Below, piece after piece: positions 1-8,957 of a DNA stretch of 64,000 nt. The DNA is taken from the NCBI GenBank assembly GCA_049241565.1, contig JBMLQL010000047.1, forward strand, positions 62,001 to 126,000, read 5' to 3'. A program made the position numbers and the translations under genes. The notes beneath the pieces were generated by a model that saw nothing but the letters and a program-made list of their open reading frames with translations, did not search any database and was not told the DNA's origin. The stretch comes from DZBG01 sp049241565. Its GTDB lineage: Bacteria; Bdellovibrionota; Bacteriovoracia; Bacteriovoracales; Bacteriovoracaceae. Position 1 is the first letter of the stretch, and every line of letters starts with the position of its first letter.

Positions 1-107
1 AGAATGCTGGCCATTATGTGATTGAAGATGAACTCGAAGAGATCAGTGGTCTGCTCATGAATTTTTTCAGAGGAACTCGTCATGAACATCGCTCATCGCA
101 TAGTTGA
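1..107 (+). CDS. oleB: C-terminal end of an alpha/beta hydrolase, probable OleB
   Basis: Only the last 34 codons are in the window, in the frame starting at base 3 and ending with TGA at 105-107. The tail contains an AGHYVIED stretch, which is how the catalytic-histidine loop looks in haloalkane-dehalogenase-like hydrolases such as OleB. OleB is known to decarboxylate cis-beta-lactones to cis-olefins. The gene overlaps the start of the following oleC-like gene by 26 bp, which fits the frequent oleB-oleC linkage or fusion. The name rests mainly on context because most of the protein lies outside the window. Confidence 0.7.
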   Translation, partial: NAGHYVIEDELEEISGLLMNFFRGTRHEHRSSHS

Positions 108-1689
108 GGCCTCTAAGCTTCATCCTCACAAGCAATCAGTCGTTTTTCCCAAAAGGTGCCAGCTACCTTTTGGCACGAATAAATATGAGTATACTTCGCT
201 GAGCTTTAGTGAGTTTGAGACACGCTCAAACCAGATCGCTCACCGCCTGAAAGCCGCAGGCCTTCGCCCTGGAATGAGAACTCTTCTTTTTGTGAAACCT
301 TGCCTCGATTTCTCTGTGATCACTTTTGCTCTTTTTAAATTAGGGGCCATTCCTGTTTTGATCGATCCTGGGATGGGAATGAAAAATCTTTTAGGGGCGA
401 TTAAACAAGTGCGTCCTGAGGCCATGGTTTCTATTGGGACAGTTCATTGGATCAGACGTGTGCTGAGATCAAGCTTTCGTGATGTAAAAATCAAAATCAG
501 TTTGGACCCTGTGGGTGGACGAACTCATCATCTTTATGAAAATCTCTCGGATTATCCTCAGGAATTTTCTCCTCTTGAAGTTGGGCCTAGCACTGAAGCG
601 GCTATTCTTTTTACCTCTGGGGGGACTGGGATTCCTAAGGGAGTGATTTATACTCACGGTATTCTTAATCACCAAACTTCGGCCTTGCAAGAGATGTTTC
701 ATCTCTCTCCTAAAGACACAGATCTTCCTGGCTTTCCTTTATTTGCTCTTTTTACTCTGGCCATGGGAATGACAAGTGTTATCCCTGATATGGATCCTAC
801 TAGGCCTGCTGAGTGTGATCCCGCCAAAATTGTTCAGCATATCTTTGATAAACAAATCACTTTTGCCGCGGGCTCTCCTGCGATTTGGGAGAGAGTTGGT
901 CGCTATTGTGTGGAGAGAAATATTTCGCTGCCTTCCCTTCGCTCAGTAGTGATGTTTGGTGCCCCAGTGAGAGGGGAGATCCATGAGCTTTTCTCGCGAG
1001 TCCTTCCTTTTGGAACGACCTATACACCCTATGGGGCCACTGAGTGTTTACCTGTGGCCTTGATTTCAGGAAAAGAAATTCTTGAGTCGAAATGGGATCA
1101 GATGAGACAAGGGGCCGGAACTTGCATTGGAAAAGCTGCTCCAGGGATAGAGATAAAAATTATAAAAGCTACGGATATTCCTGAGCGTTCACTCCATGAA
1201 CTCCCAAGAAGGCAGATAGGAGAAATTACAGTCTGTGGGCCGCAAGTGACGCCTGCTTATTTTGATATGCCTCTTGAAACAGAGAAGGCCAAAATTTTCA
1301 GTGAAGGTGTTCTTTGGCATCGAATGGGAGATGTGGGTTATCTCGATGAAACGGGGGACCTATGGTTTTGTGGACGTAAGGCCCATGTTGTGAATGAGCA
1401 GTACCCAATCCAAGTAGAGGCCATTTTTAATCAGCATCCAAAAATCAAGCGCACCGCTTTGGTGAAATTTAATAATGCTCCGGCCGTGATGATTGAGAGA
1501 TTTGATAAAAGAGTCGAGTTTGAAGGGAAAGAGAAAATGCTCAGTGAGCTTCAGGCCCTTGCCTACAAATATCCACATACCCAAAATATAAAAGATTTCT
1601 TCTTCCATGAGGGCTTTCCAGTGGATGTTCGCCATAATATTAAAATTGATCGAACTAAACTTTCAAAGAGTTTAGAAAAGAGTTCCTAA
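82..1689 (+). CDS. oleC: OleC-type beta-lactone synthetase (AMP-forming acyl ligase family)
   Basis: A 535-residue member of the acyl-CoA synthetase/adenylate-forming superfamily. The phosphate-binding loop TSGGTGIPKG is at about residues 178-187, the YGATE motif at about 317-321, and the GDVGYLDETGDLWFCGR hinge region at about 416-433. OleC enzymes convert beta-hydroxy acids to cis-beta-lactones using ATP in head-to-head hydrocarbon synthesis. The call is supported by the preceding OleB-like tail and the following OleD-like reductase, with overlaps of 26 bp and 1 bp. A general fatty-acyl-CoA ligase is the alternative, but the gene order makes OleC much likelier. Confidence 0.88.
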   Translation: MNIAHRIVEASKLHPHKQSVVFPKRCQLPFGTNKYEYTSLSFSEFETRSNQIAHRLKAAGLRPGMRTLLFVKPCLDFSVITFALFKLGAIPVLIDPGMGMKNLLGAIKQVRPEAMVSIGTVHWIRRVLRSSFRDVKIKISLDPVGGRTHHLYENLSDYPQEFSPLEVGPSTEAAILFTSGGTGIPKGVIYTHGILNHQTSALQEMFHLSPKDTDLPGFPLFALFTLAMGMTSVIPDMDPTRPAECDPAKIVQHIFDKQITFAAGSPAIWERVGRYCVERNISLPSLRSVVMFGAPVRGEIHELFSRVLPFGTTYTPYGATECLPVALISGKEILESKWDQMRQGAGTCIGKAAPGIEIKIIKATDIPERSLHELPRRQIGEITVCGPQVTPAYFDMPLETEKAKIFSEGVLWHRMGDVGYLDETGDLWFCGRKAHVVNEQYPIQVEAIFNQHPKIKRTALVKFNNAPAVMIERFDKRVEFEGKEKMLSELQALAYKYPHTQNIKDFFFHEGFPVDVRHNIKIDRTKLSKSLEKSS

Positions 1690-2723
1690 TGCGTATTCTT
1701 ATCACGGGTGGTGGTGGCTTTCTTGGAACGGCCATCATTAAAGAACTTCTTAAAAATCCAGAAAACAAGATTACTAATTTTGCCAGAGGAGTTTATCCCG
1801 AGCTTGAAGCCATGGGTGTGAAAACAATCCGTGGTGATATTCGTCATAAAGTAGATGTTGATAAGGTGATGAGTTATGGTTTTGATGTGATCTTCCATGT
1901 GGCCGCCAAGGCCGGTGTATGGGGAACCTATAAAGAGTTTTTAGATATCAATTATCTCGGAACAAAAAATATGGTGGAGTCGGCCAAAACTTTTGGTGTC
2001 CCACGATTCGTTTATACTTCAACTCCATCAGTCGTTTTTGGAGAGGATGATCTGTTAGGTGTGGATGAGGAGACACCTTTTCCTAAAAAATATCTCACGG
2101 CCTATGCTGAGACAAAGGCCATGGCCGAAAAACTTGTCCTTGAGGCCAATGATTCAAAAGATTTTATGACTTGTGCTATTCGGCCTCATCTTATTTGGGG
2201 ACCAGGAGATCCGCACCTTTTTCCTCGCGTGATTCAGCGTGGACGGCTTGGAAAACTTAAAGTTGTTGGTGATGGAGAAAATCTTGTTGATATTGTTTAT
2301 GTGGAGAACGCGGCCATGGCCCATATTATGGCCAGTAAGAAACTCACCCCTCATTCTCGCGTTTGTGGTCAGGCCTATTTTATCGGGCAAGAGAGACCGG
2401 TAAAGCTTTGGGATTTTATCAACCAAGTCCTCGCCAAATCTGGTATTGATCCTGTGATGGAGTCAATTTCCGTTAAAGCGGCTTATCGTATTGGTTGGGC
2501 CATGGAAAAAATGTGGAGTCTTGCTGGAATTCAAAAACCAGAACCACCTATGACAAGATTTGTGGCCCTCAATCTTGGGAAGTCACATTATTTCTCCCAT
2601 GCTAAGGCGCAGAGAGATTTTGGTTACTCCCCATCTATTACGATTGAAGAAGGGCTCAAGAGATATTTTCAAAAGCGGGAAGAGGTGAGAAAACTTATCA
2701 CCACGTCTGCGCCCTCGAGTTAA
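1689..2723 (+). CDS. oleD: OleD-type NADPH-dependent 2-alkyl-3-ketoacid reductase
   Basis: A 344-residue extended short-chain dehydrogenase. The N-terminal GGGGFLG Rossmann motif is at residues 7-13 and the catalytic YAETK at about 139-143. OleD reduces the beta-keto acid made by OleA to the beta-hydroxy acid that OleC lactonises. The ATG overlaps the oleC stop codon (TAATG), so translation is probably coupled. The 3' end overlaps the convergent esterase gene by 26 bp. An NAD-dependent epimerase or 3-beta-HSD label would also fit the family, but the position after oleC favours OleD. Confidence 0.88.
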   Translation: MRILITGGGGFLGTAIIKELLKNPENKITNFARGVYPELEAMGVKTIRGDIRHKVDVDKVMSYGFDVIFHVAAKAGVWGTYKEFLDINYLGTKNMVESAKTFGVPRFVYTSTPSVVFGEDDLLGVDEETPFPKKYLTAYAETKAMAEKLVLEANDSKDFMTCAIRPHLIWGPGDPHLFPRVIQRGRLGKLKVVGDGENLVDIVYVENAAMAHIMASKKLTPHSRVCGQAYFIGQERPVKLWDFINQVLAKSGIDPVMESISVKAAYRIGWAMEKMWSLAGIQKPEPPMTRFVALNLGKSHYFSHAKAQRDFGYSPSITIEEGLKRYFQKREEVRKLITTSAPSS

Positions 2724-3564
2724 ATGAATCGAAGACTTGGTCTTCAACGAAATGCAGAGAGCTCACTATGGGAGCTGTAGCGAGTAGGAAAGTGCTCACA
2801 TGATCAAAACGGCCCACAGTAAAACTGGCGACTTTTATACCATTTTTCTTTAGGGCCAGTTCATATTTTGTCATTTGTTCAAATTCAACTAAGCGATCTT
2901 TTTTTGCATGATAGAGAAAATGCGGCACACTTTGCGAGGAGACATAACTCAAAGGTGAAGCCTCTAAGTAGAGATCTGGATTTTCATCACGGTAGAAACT
3001 TGTAAAACGATTGATGTAGGGAGATTGTGGATAAACCATAAAGTCATAAGGTGCACCACCAGAGATAACAGCACGATGCTTGAGATGAGCGAAGTCTGTT
3101 TTGTTTGAAGTCACATGCCCAGAAAAAAGCGAAGTAAGATGTCCACCCGCCGAATAGCCCATCAAAATGATTTTATTCTCATCAACTCGAAAGTTTTCTT
3201 TGTTGGAGAGCATCCACTCAAAAGCCGCTTTTAAATCCATTAGAGGTGCGGGGTAGAGATACTGAGGGGCAAGACGATAATTAATATTAACAACCGTATA
3301 ACCACGTTTACTATAGTACTCTGCACTCCAGTTCATATCTTCTTTTGAACGTGAGGCCCAGCCTCCACCATGAACCATTAGAATAGCTGGATTATGATCT
3401 TTTCCATTGAGCGGAAGATAAATATCAGCAAGAAGTCGTTTGTCACGACTAGAGTAACGTTGATCTCGGAGAATTTTTATTTTATTCCGTTCATGAATGA
3501 CTTGCTCAGGCGGTCTAACAAAATGAAAAAAGCTTGTCAGAGTTTTTGGCTGCCAGAGACCCAT
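2698..3564 (-). CDS. Alpha/beta hydrolase, HSL/BD-FAE-like esterase
   Basis: A 288-residue hydrolase. The oxyanion-hole motif HGGGW is at residues 65-69 and the nucleophile elbow GYSAG at 136-140 (Ser138). Likely acid and base partners are Asp223 (AKKDRLV) and His255 (RFDHVS). This pattern is typical of hormone-sensitive-lipase-like carboxylesterases that cleave short or medium acyl esters. No clear signal peptide is visible, so it is probably cytoplasmic. It is the last gene of a five-gene operon, 3 bp after the FabI-like reductase, which suggests it releases or transfers an acyl product. The substrate cannot be read from the sequence. Confidence 0.82.
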   Translation of the reverse strand: MGLWQPKTLTSFFHFVRPPEQVIHERNKIKILRDQRYSSRDKRLLADIYLPLNGKDHNPAILMVHGGGWASRSKEDMNWSAEYYSKRGYTVVNINYRLAPQYLYPAPLMDLKAAFEWMLSNKENFRVDENKIILMGYSAGGHLTSLFSGHVTSNKTDFAHLKHRAVISGGAPYDFMVYPQSPYINRFTSFYRDENPDLYLEASPLSYVSSQSVPHFLYHAKKDRLVEFEQMTKYELALKKNGIKVASFTVGRFDHVSTFLLATAPIVSSLHFVEDQVFDSFNSRAQTW

Positions 3565-3567
3565 AAA

Positions 3568-4368
3568 TTAATTTTGCTCTTGAGCAAATGTCTTCACGAC
3601 TTGCTGATCAAAATGATTACAACTCATTCCTGCATCTACTAGCACTGTGCTTGCGTTAATACCTGAACTCCTTGGACTGAGAAGAAAGGCCACCGTACTT
3701 GCCACTTCACTTGTCTCTAAAGCTTTTTTACGAAGAGTGAGTGCTTCAGCGAAAAGATAATTATCGATATAGTCCGGAATGCCGGCCGAGGCCGAGGTTT
3801 TAAGTGGCCCTGCTCCTATGGCATTGACTCTAATTTTTGAAAACTCTGAGAAAGATTTTGCCAAATAAGGAACAGTGGCATCAAGCATGGCCTTGATAGG
3901 GCCAAGATAACCGTATGAGGTTGCTTTGGTATTTGAAATAGAAATAGTCACGATGGAAGCATCTGGATTAAACATTTCTTTAAGAGCATTTGAGACTTCT
4001 ACTAAAGAGAAGCAAGATATCTGAGCGGCTTGAAGATAGTCCGCGCGATTGGTTTCAATAAACGGTTTAGGGCCTTCAGAGAAATTAGCAAAGGCCAGGG
4101 AGTGAAGATAACCATCAAGCTTGTCAGTGCACTTTTTAATCATGACGGGTAAGTTTTTAAGATCTTCTTTGTTTTCAACATCACAAACAAAAACTTCTGA
4201 TTCTGGAAAAAGTTTTTTGACTGCATCAATCTGCTCGTTTTTCTGAACAGAGAAAAGACATTTTGCCCCATTTTCAATAAGTGCTTTGGCAGAAAAGGCG
4301 GCGACACTTTTTTTATTGGCCACTCCAGATATAAAAAAAACTTTATCTTTAATCCCTAGAAAATCCAT
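3568..4368 (-). CDS. FabI-like enoyl-ACP reductase (atypical)
   Basis: A 266-residue SDR with FabI features: a G-x-A-N-x-x-S cofactor loop near residues 15-21, the catalytic YX6K as Tyr152 and Lys159, and an AGPLKT stretch matching the AGPIRT of enoyl-ACP reductases. FabI reduces the enoyl double bond in each elongation round. The region holding the other conserved FabI tyrosine (Tyr146 in E. coli) reads TISIS and seems two residues shorter, so it is probably not the housekeeping enzyme. It starts 1 bp inside the fabZ-like stop codon, in an operon with FabZ-, FabG- and oxidoreductase-like genes but no ketosynthase or carrier protein. Confidence 0.75.
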   Translation of the reverse strand: MDFLGIKDKVFFISGVANKKSVAAFSAKALIENGAKCLFSVQKNEQIDAVKKLFPESEVFVCDVENKEDLKNLPVMIKKCTDKLDGYLHSLAFANFSEGPKPFIETNRADYLQAAQISCFSLVEVSNALKEMFNPDASIVTISISNTKATSYGYLGPIKAMLDATVPYLAKSFSEFSKIRVNAIGAGPLKTSASAGIPDYIDNYLFAEALTLRKKALETSEVASTVAFLLSPRSSGINASTVLVDAGMSCNHFDQQVVKTFAQEQN

Positions 4369-4802
4369 TAAAGTACTCCGCCGTCGACTAAAGTCGCCGC
4401 AAATTCAATGGTCATAATGGTTTTACTATCCACAGTAATCTTGCCTTTCATGAAAGCGGCATTGGCCAGCATTTCCACAAAATCTACGGTGATCATTAAA
4501 TGATCTCCAGGTTTAGCGATGTTTTTAAATTTGGCCCCTTGAATACGCGTCACAAGGGCCGTTTTGTTTCCACCGGCCGATTCACCTTTGAGACTCATCA
4601 AAAGTGCTCCTGTTTGAAAACAGGCTTCAGATAAGAGCACTCCGGGCATCACAGGTTGACCAGGAAAATGTCCCTTAAAAAAATCTTCCTCACCAGTTAG
4701 TTTTTTAGATGTGGTTATTGAGTTTTCTGATCGATCAACAATATTTTCAATGAAAAGAAAGGGATCACGTTGCGGAATATGTTTTAAAATCTCACTAAGC
4801 AT
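4368..4802 (-). CDS. FabZ-like 3-hydroxyacyl-ACP dehydratase
   Basis: A 144-residue single hot-dog-fold protein, the usual FabZ length. It contains GHFPGQPVMPGVLLSEA with His45 and Glu59 at the expected catalytic places. FabZ removes water from 3-hydroxyacyl-ACP to give trans-2-enoyl-ACP. The gene overlaps fabG by 8 bp at its start and the FabI-like gene by 1 bp at its end, so the three reductive and dehydrating steps of one elongation cycle are encoded consecutively. Whether it serves primary fatty-acid synthesis or a special lipid is unclear. The latter is suggested by the lack of lpxA/lpxD or fab housekeeping neighbours. Confidence 0.85.
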   Translation of the reverse strand: MLSEILKHIPQRDPFLFIENIVDRSENSITTSKKLTGEEDFFKGHFPGQPVMPGVLLSEACFQTGALLMSLKGESAGGNKTALVTRIQGAKFKNIAKPGDHLMITVDFVEMLANAAFMKGKITVDSKTIMTIEFAATLVDGGVL

Positions 4803-5541
4803 TGAGTCCTCCAGCGATATCTAGTTGGGCCCCAGTGATATAGGCCGACTCTTTAGCGGCAAAGAATAGAACGGCGTGGGCCACTTCTTCTACTTTTCCA
4901 AATCTTTTCATCGGAACTTGTGATTTGTATTCTTTCACTTGCTCTTCTGGCAGATCACTCAAAAGCTCAGTATCAATGAATCCAGGACACACATTATTAA
5001 TAGTGATATTTCTCTTGGCCACTTCTTTGGCAACTGAAAGAGAGAGGGCGATTTGTCCGGCCTTTGAAGCAGCGTAATTGGCCTGGCCAGGAAGACCGAG
5101 CTTGCCTCCAATAGAAGACATATTCACAATGCGGCCATAGCGATTCTTCATCATCTCTAAAACAGCAAAACGAGTCATATTGTATGACCCCTTGAGGTTA
5201 GTATCGATGACATTATCCCAGTCGTTTTCTGTCATTGAGGCAATAATTTGGTCACGGCGAATGCCGGCGTTATTTATAAGAACTTCTAAAGTCGTAAACT
5301 CATGCTGATATTCTTTGAAGAAGTTTTCAACTTCTGTTGTGCTCGCCACATTAAACTTTTTAAGCACAAGCTTACGGCCGTAATGAGAAAGTTTTTCTTT
5401 GAAGTTTTGAGCAGCAGTATCGTTTCCTGAGTAAGTGGCAATCACAGTGGCCCCAGCTTTGAGGAAGGCCTCAGTGATGCCTGCACCGATACCGCGAGTT
5501 CCTCCAGTGACGATGACATGTTGATTTTCAAAATTAAACAT
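4795..5541 (-). CDS. FabG-like 3-oxoacyl-ACP reductase
   Basis: A 248-residue classical SDR. TGGTRGIG is at residues 12-19, NNAG at about 90-93, the catalytic Ser at about 143 and YAASK at 156-160. FabG reduces 3-oxoacyl-ACP with NADPH. The reading frame extends further upstream, but the start at 5541 (protein beginning MFNFENQ) is preferred. It has AGGAG just upstream, gives the normal family length and leaves only an 8 bp overlap with the preceding oxidoreductase gene. It lies in an operon with FabZ- and FabI-like genes. Confidence 0.85.
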   Translation of the reverse strand: MFNFENQHVIVTGGTRGIGAGITEAFLKAGATVIATYSGNDTAAQNFKEKLSHYGRKLVLKKFNVASTTEVENFFKEYQHEFTTLEVLINNAGIRRDQIIASMTENDWDNVIDTNLKGSYNMTRFAVLEMMKNRYGRIVNMSSIGGKLGLPGQANYAASKAGQIALSLSVAKEVAKRNITINNVCPGFIDTELLSDLPEEQVKEYKSQVPMKRFGKVEEVAHAVLFFAAKESAYITGAQLDIAGGLNA

Positions 5542-6973
5542 GAGTAGCTCCTGCTTTAATAAGATAACTTTCAATTTCGTTGGCCTGAATAACACCATAA
5601 TTAGCGGCACCAAGCCAGCCAGACATAATAATACCCACTGAGCCTGCGTGAAAAAGACCAGGAAGGTTTTTATGAAGATTCATAGATACTTCTAGGCCTT
5701 CAAATTTAGTTCCAAAAGAAGAACCCTTTAAATGATTTGTATAACGTTTCACTGTCAGTGGTGTCGCGGCTTCAACCACTTCAAGATGATCTCTAATATC
5801 TGGAATAAAATTTTCAAGGCCCTTAATCGTCTCTTCAATCATAAACTTTTTTTCTGCCTCATACTCTTCAGGTGACAGATTGGCCCAATCATCCCAATGA
5901 CAGTTTGTAGATGAGACAATGGCCACACGGCCATTTTCAACTTGAGGGCGAGTCTCTTCCGGATAATACACTGAAAAAGTTCTTGAGCTGACTTTGAGAT
6001 CAAGCAGACGATCAGGGTTATAAGTCGGGTAGCTTGAAGTAAAGATGAGATCCCCGATATGAGGAATGCGTACACCTTCTTTGAGCCCCATATAAACTTG
6101 GCAGCTTGATGAGTTCAGTCTCACTGCTTTTGTTTTTTCAATAAAGTCTGCAGGGAAGTGTTCCTCGCCAACCATTGTGAGAACAGTGGAGATGATATTG
6201 CCGTTAGAGAGAACGGCCTTAGAGCGCACGAGAGTATCTTTGACGTAAACTCCAGCGGCCTTCCCGTTTTCAAGATGAATCTTTTCAATTTTTGCCTGCA
6301 TCTTGATATCAACATTATTTTTGAGGAGCTCGTCGCGCATTTTGGAAATAAGTAAATCAGTACCACCCTTAAAAGTATAAACACCTTTACTCATAAAATT
6401 CGAGAAAACGATTCCATAAGTAATGGCAGGATCTTTTAGTGTGGAGCCATTCGCGTAAGTAATAGGCTCCATCAGGAAACGAGTCACATCGTTGCGGCCT
6501 GGGAAAAATTTTTCAAAAAGCTCTCCGTTGGTCATCTGAGAGTTATCATAAAAATTCATATTGGCCAGATGATCAAAAAAAGCGGTAACAACTTCTGGAG
6601 CAATCTTAAAATGTTCCACTAGTTTTTTTGAGAAATCTTCGCGAGTAAATTCAGTTTGAATATTAAACTGAGGGTTGATCATCCTCACATCTTTTAGTTG
6701 AACAATAGAGTCAGCAATTTCTTTACTCCAATATTTGCGACAAGTCTTAATCATTCCCACTGGAAATCCATGAAGTGAAACATCAAAAACATGATTGCGA
6801 GATTCACGGAAAAACCAAGTGGCAAACCCCCCAAGCTTGTTATGGGACTCAAGCAAGAGCACAGAGTGACCGTTTCTTCCAAGAATATTGGCCGCTGTCA
6901 TTCCAGCAAGGCCAGAACCTATAACGATGATGTCATAGTCTTTGGTGATGGGTTCATGAACCTTCAGAAGCAT
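5534..6973 (-). CDS. FAD-dependent phytoene-desaturase/retinol-saturase-like oxidoreductase
   Basis: A 479-residue flavoprotein with an N-terminal dinucleotide-binding motif IGSGLAGM at residues 18-25, followed by ESHNKLGGFA. A C-terminal segment (LFHAGSVGIIMSGWLGAANYG) resembles the FAD-contact end of carotenoid isomerases, CrtI-type desaturases and retinol saturases. Such enzymes desaturate, isomerise or saturate conjugated polyenes. It heads the minus-strand operon FAD enzyme-FabG-FabZ-FabI-esterase, which suggests that a polyene-containing lipid is made or modified here. No phytoene synthase or other carotenoid gene is visible nearby, so a carotenoid role is not supported. Confidence 0.78.
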   Translation of the reverse strand: MLLKVHEPITKDYDIIVIGSGLAGMTAANILGRNGHSVLLLESHNKLGGFATWFFRESRNHVFDVSLHGFPVGMIKTCRKYWSKEIADSIVQLKDVRMINPQFNIQTEFTREDFSKKLVEHFKIAPEVVTAFFDHLANMNFYDNSQMTNGELFEKFFPGRNDVTRFLMEPITYANGSTLKDPAITYGIVFSNFMSKGVYTFKGGTDLLISKMRDELLKNNVDIKMQAKIEKIHLENGKAAGVYVKDTLVRSKAVLSNGNIISTVLTMVGEEHFPADFIEKTKAVRLNSSSCQVYMGLKEGVRIPHIGDLIFTSSYPTYNPDRLLDLKVSSRTFSVYYPEETRPQVENGRVAIVSSTNCHWDDWANLSPEEYEAEKKFMIEETIKGLENFIPDIRDHLEVVEAATPLTVKRYTNHLKGSSFGTKFEGLEVSMNLHKNLPGLFHAGSVGIIMSGWLGAANYGVIQANEIESYLIKAGATHV

Positions 6974-7097
6974 GGGTATTCTCGCAGTGCAAAATAGTGA
7001 TCTGTATCAGAGTGTAAAATAAGCAAAAACTTTAGACTAAATTCTAGGAATTGTCATGATTTGAGTTAGAATTTAAGTATTGTTCAAGGAAGGTATG

Positions 7098-8918
7098 ATG
7101 CGCTTTTTGAGTCTGATAAAACAAACTTGGTCTTTTGATCCTCGTTCCCTGGCCTTTTACCGCTTTCTCATGGGAATTGTGGTCATGAGTGACGTGCTTT
7201 ATCGTCTTCCTGACTTAGTTGATCATTACACGGACGTGGGCCTTATTCCCAGGGCGCTCTTTTTAAACGAGATGAGTATGCCTTGGTCGGCCTCATTTCA
7301 CTTGGTCAATGGCTCCTCCGGTTGGGCCATGATTATGATGGGAATTCATTTTTTATGTGGGTTCTGTCTGATGATTGGGCTTAAGACTCGGTTGAGTACC
7401 ATCGGTGCTTTTGTGATGACGGTCTCACTTCATAATAGAAATTGGCTCATCAATAATGGCGGAGACGATATTCTTCGCGCCGTTTTATGTCTCTCCATTT
7501 TCCTTCCTCTGGGTCAGCTTTATTCTGTGGATCGTGCCCTTACTAAAAATCCAAATCCTGCCAAAAGTTTTTTTTCAACATGGGGAATGGCCTTCTTCTT
7601 TCAGGTTTTTGCTGTTTACTTCATCAGCTATATTTTAAAAGATCATGCTATCTGGAGAAGTGATTTTACCGCCGTTTATTATGCCTCTCAGTTAGATATT
7701 TTCCAGAGCGATTTTGGCTTTTGGATTAGACAATTTCCTGCGCTCATGATGGGAATGTCGGTTTTTACTATCCTCCTTGAGTGTCTGGGGCCTCTACTTA
7801 TTTATTTCTCTTTTTTAGGAGGAAGATTCTGGTGGCTCATTCGTCTTTTCACTATCATTTGCTTTGTGGCCCTTCATGTTGGGATCGCGACAACTATGAA
7901 AATAGGAGTCTTCCCTTATTTGTGCATGAGTATTTGGATGATCTTTCTGCCACCACAGTTTTGGGATCTCATTTTTAATAAATTAAATCGTGGGCATTAT
8001 CCAAAGCTTAAAATTTATTTTGATGGCGAGTGTGGGTTCTGTAAAAAAGGTGTCTATCTTTTAAAAGAGTTTTTCCTCCTCTCAAACGTTATCATTGACC
8101 AGGCCCAGGATTATCCTGCTATTCTTGACCAGATGGTGAAGAATCACTCTTGGGTAGTCGTGAATGGAAAAGGGGAGCAATTTTTTAGATTTGCGGCTGC
8201 CGTTGAACTTTTCAGGCACTCGCCCATTTTAAAATGGTTTACTCCTTTTTTTCGAATTCCTTTAATCTTCAGTATAGGAGATAAAATTTATATCTGGATT
8301 TCAAATCATCGACCTCTGATGGGCAAGATGACTCAGTTCTTAGACTGGAGTAGTGCTAAAAAAGAGATCATTACATGGCGCTGGTTTACGGAGGCCCTTG
8401 GTCTTTTTATGTTTATTCTGTTGTTTGCTTGGAATCTTTCGACTATCAAAAGATTAGATGTGAGCTTTCCCAAGCTGCAAAGTATGGTTCGCTGGATTCA
8501 CCTCTATCAAGAGTGGAATATGTTTGCCCCTTTCCCGAAAACGGACAATATCTGGGTGGAAGTTTATGGGACCCTGAGCAATGGAGAGCAGGTTGAAGTT
8601 CTGACTCAATCTAAGGATCTCTACAGTGTGAAAAATATGGATTTTTATAAACAAATCCCAAATGAGAAATGGAGAAAATTCTATCTCAATGTCTCTGAGA
8701 ATGTAACCAACGCAAAGTATCTGGCCGCCTTCTGGTGTCGCCGCTGGAATGAGAGACAATTAGGTTTTGTTCCAGACACGACTCTTAGAACGCTGCAGGT
8801 TAAGGTTTTCTCGCAGCTGAATTTTCTAGACTATGTTCGTGGAGAAATTAAAGAGAAGCATTCTTGGAGACATTGGTGTTTTGATGAAGATTACAGAAAA
8901 GATAATCCTCAAAATTAA
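7098..8918 (+). CDS. HTTM (vitamin K-dependent carboxylase-like) membrane protein fused to a DCC thioredoxin-like domain
   Basis: A roughly 606-residue membrane protein. The N-terminal 300 residues carry several hydrophobic helices and the RFLMG...DLVDHYTDVGLIPR and NRNWLINNGGD features of HTTM proteins. It then has a DCC (DUF393) domain starting IYFDGECGFCKKG, with the Cys-x-x-Cys at about residues 312 and 315. After one more helix (about residues 430-450) it ends in a soluble C-terminal domain. HTTM proteins resemble the gamma-carboxylase membrane domain; DCC proteins are thiol-disulfide oxidoreductase-like. The substrate is unknown. The start at 7098 is preferred because AAGGA lies 7 bases upstream; 7095 is an alternative ATG. 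Confidence 0.82.
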   Translation: MRFLSLIKQTWSFDPRSLAFYRFLMGIVVMSDVLYRLPDLVDHYTDVGLIPRALFLNEMSMPWSASFHLVNGSSGWAMIMMGIHFLCGFCLMIGLKTRLSTIGAFVMTVSLHNRNWLINNGGDDILRAVLCLSIFLPLGQLYSVDRALTKNPNPAKSFFSTWGMAFFFQVFAVYFISYILKDHAIWRSDFTAVYYASQLDIFQSDFGFWIRQFPALMMGMSVFTILLECLGPLLIYFSFLGGRFWWLIRLFTIICFVALHVGIATTMKIGVFPYLCMSIWMIFLPPQFWDLIFNKLNRGHYPKLKIYFDGECGFCKKGVYLLKEFFLLSNVIIDQAQDYPAILDQMVKNHSWVVVNGKGEQFFRFAAAVELFRHSPILKWFTPFFRIPLIFSIGDKIYIWISNHRPLMGKMTQFLDWSSAKKEIITWRWFTEALGLFMFILLFAWNLSTIKRLDVSFPKLQSMVRWIHLYQEWNMFAPFPKTDNIWVEVYGTLSNGEQVEVLTQSKDLYSVKNMDFYKQIPNEKWRKFYLNVSENVTNAKYLAAFWCRRWNERQLGFVPDTTLRTLQVKVFSQLNFLDYVRGEIKEKHSWRHWCFDEDYRKDNPQN

Positions 8919-8922
8919 GACT

Positions 8923-8952
8923 TTAAGAGGGCAGGAGTTCCTGCCCTCTTAA
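8923..8952. terminator. Bidirectional rho-independent terminator
   Basis: A perfect 14-bp inverted repeat with a GT centre (stem TTAAGAGGGCAGGA). It sits in the 39-bp gap between the convergent HTTM gene and the small secreted-protein gene. The A/T-rich stem ends give a short U tract on either strand. Confidence 0.85.
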
Positions 8953-8957
8953 GTTAG

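Noticed and set aside
5542..5613. Extended N-terminus of the FabG-like gene
   Set aside because: It would overlap the FAD enzyme gene by 80 bp and add residues no FabG has; AGGAG sits before the 5541 start.
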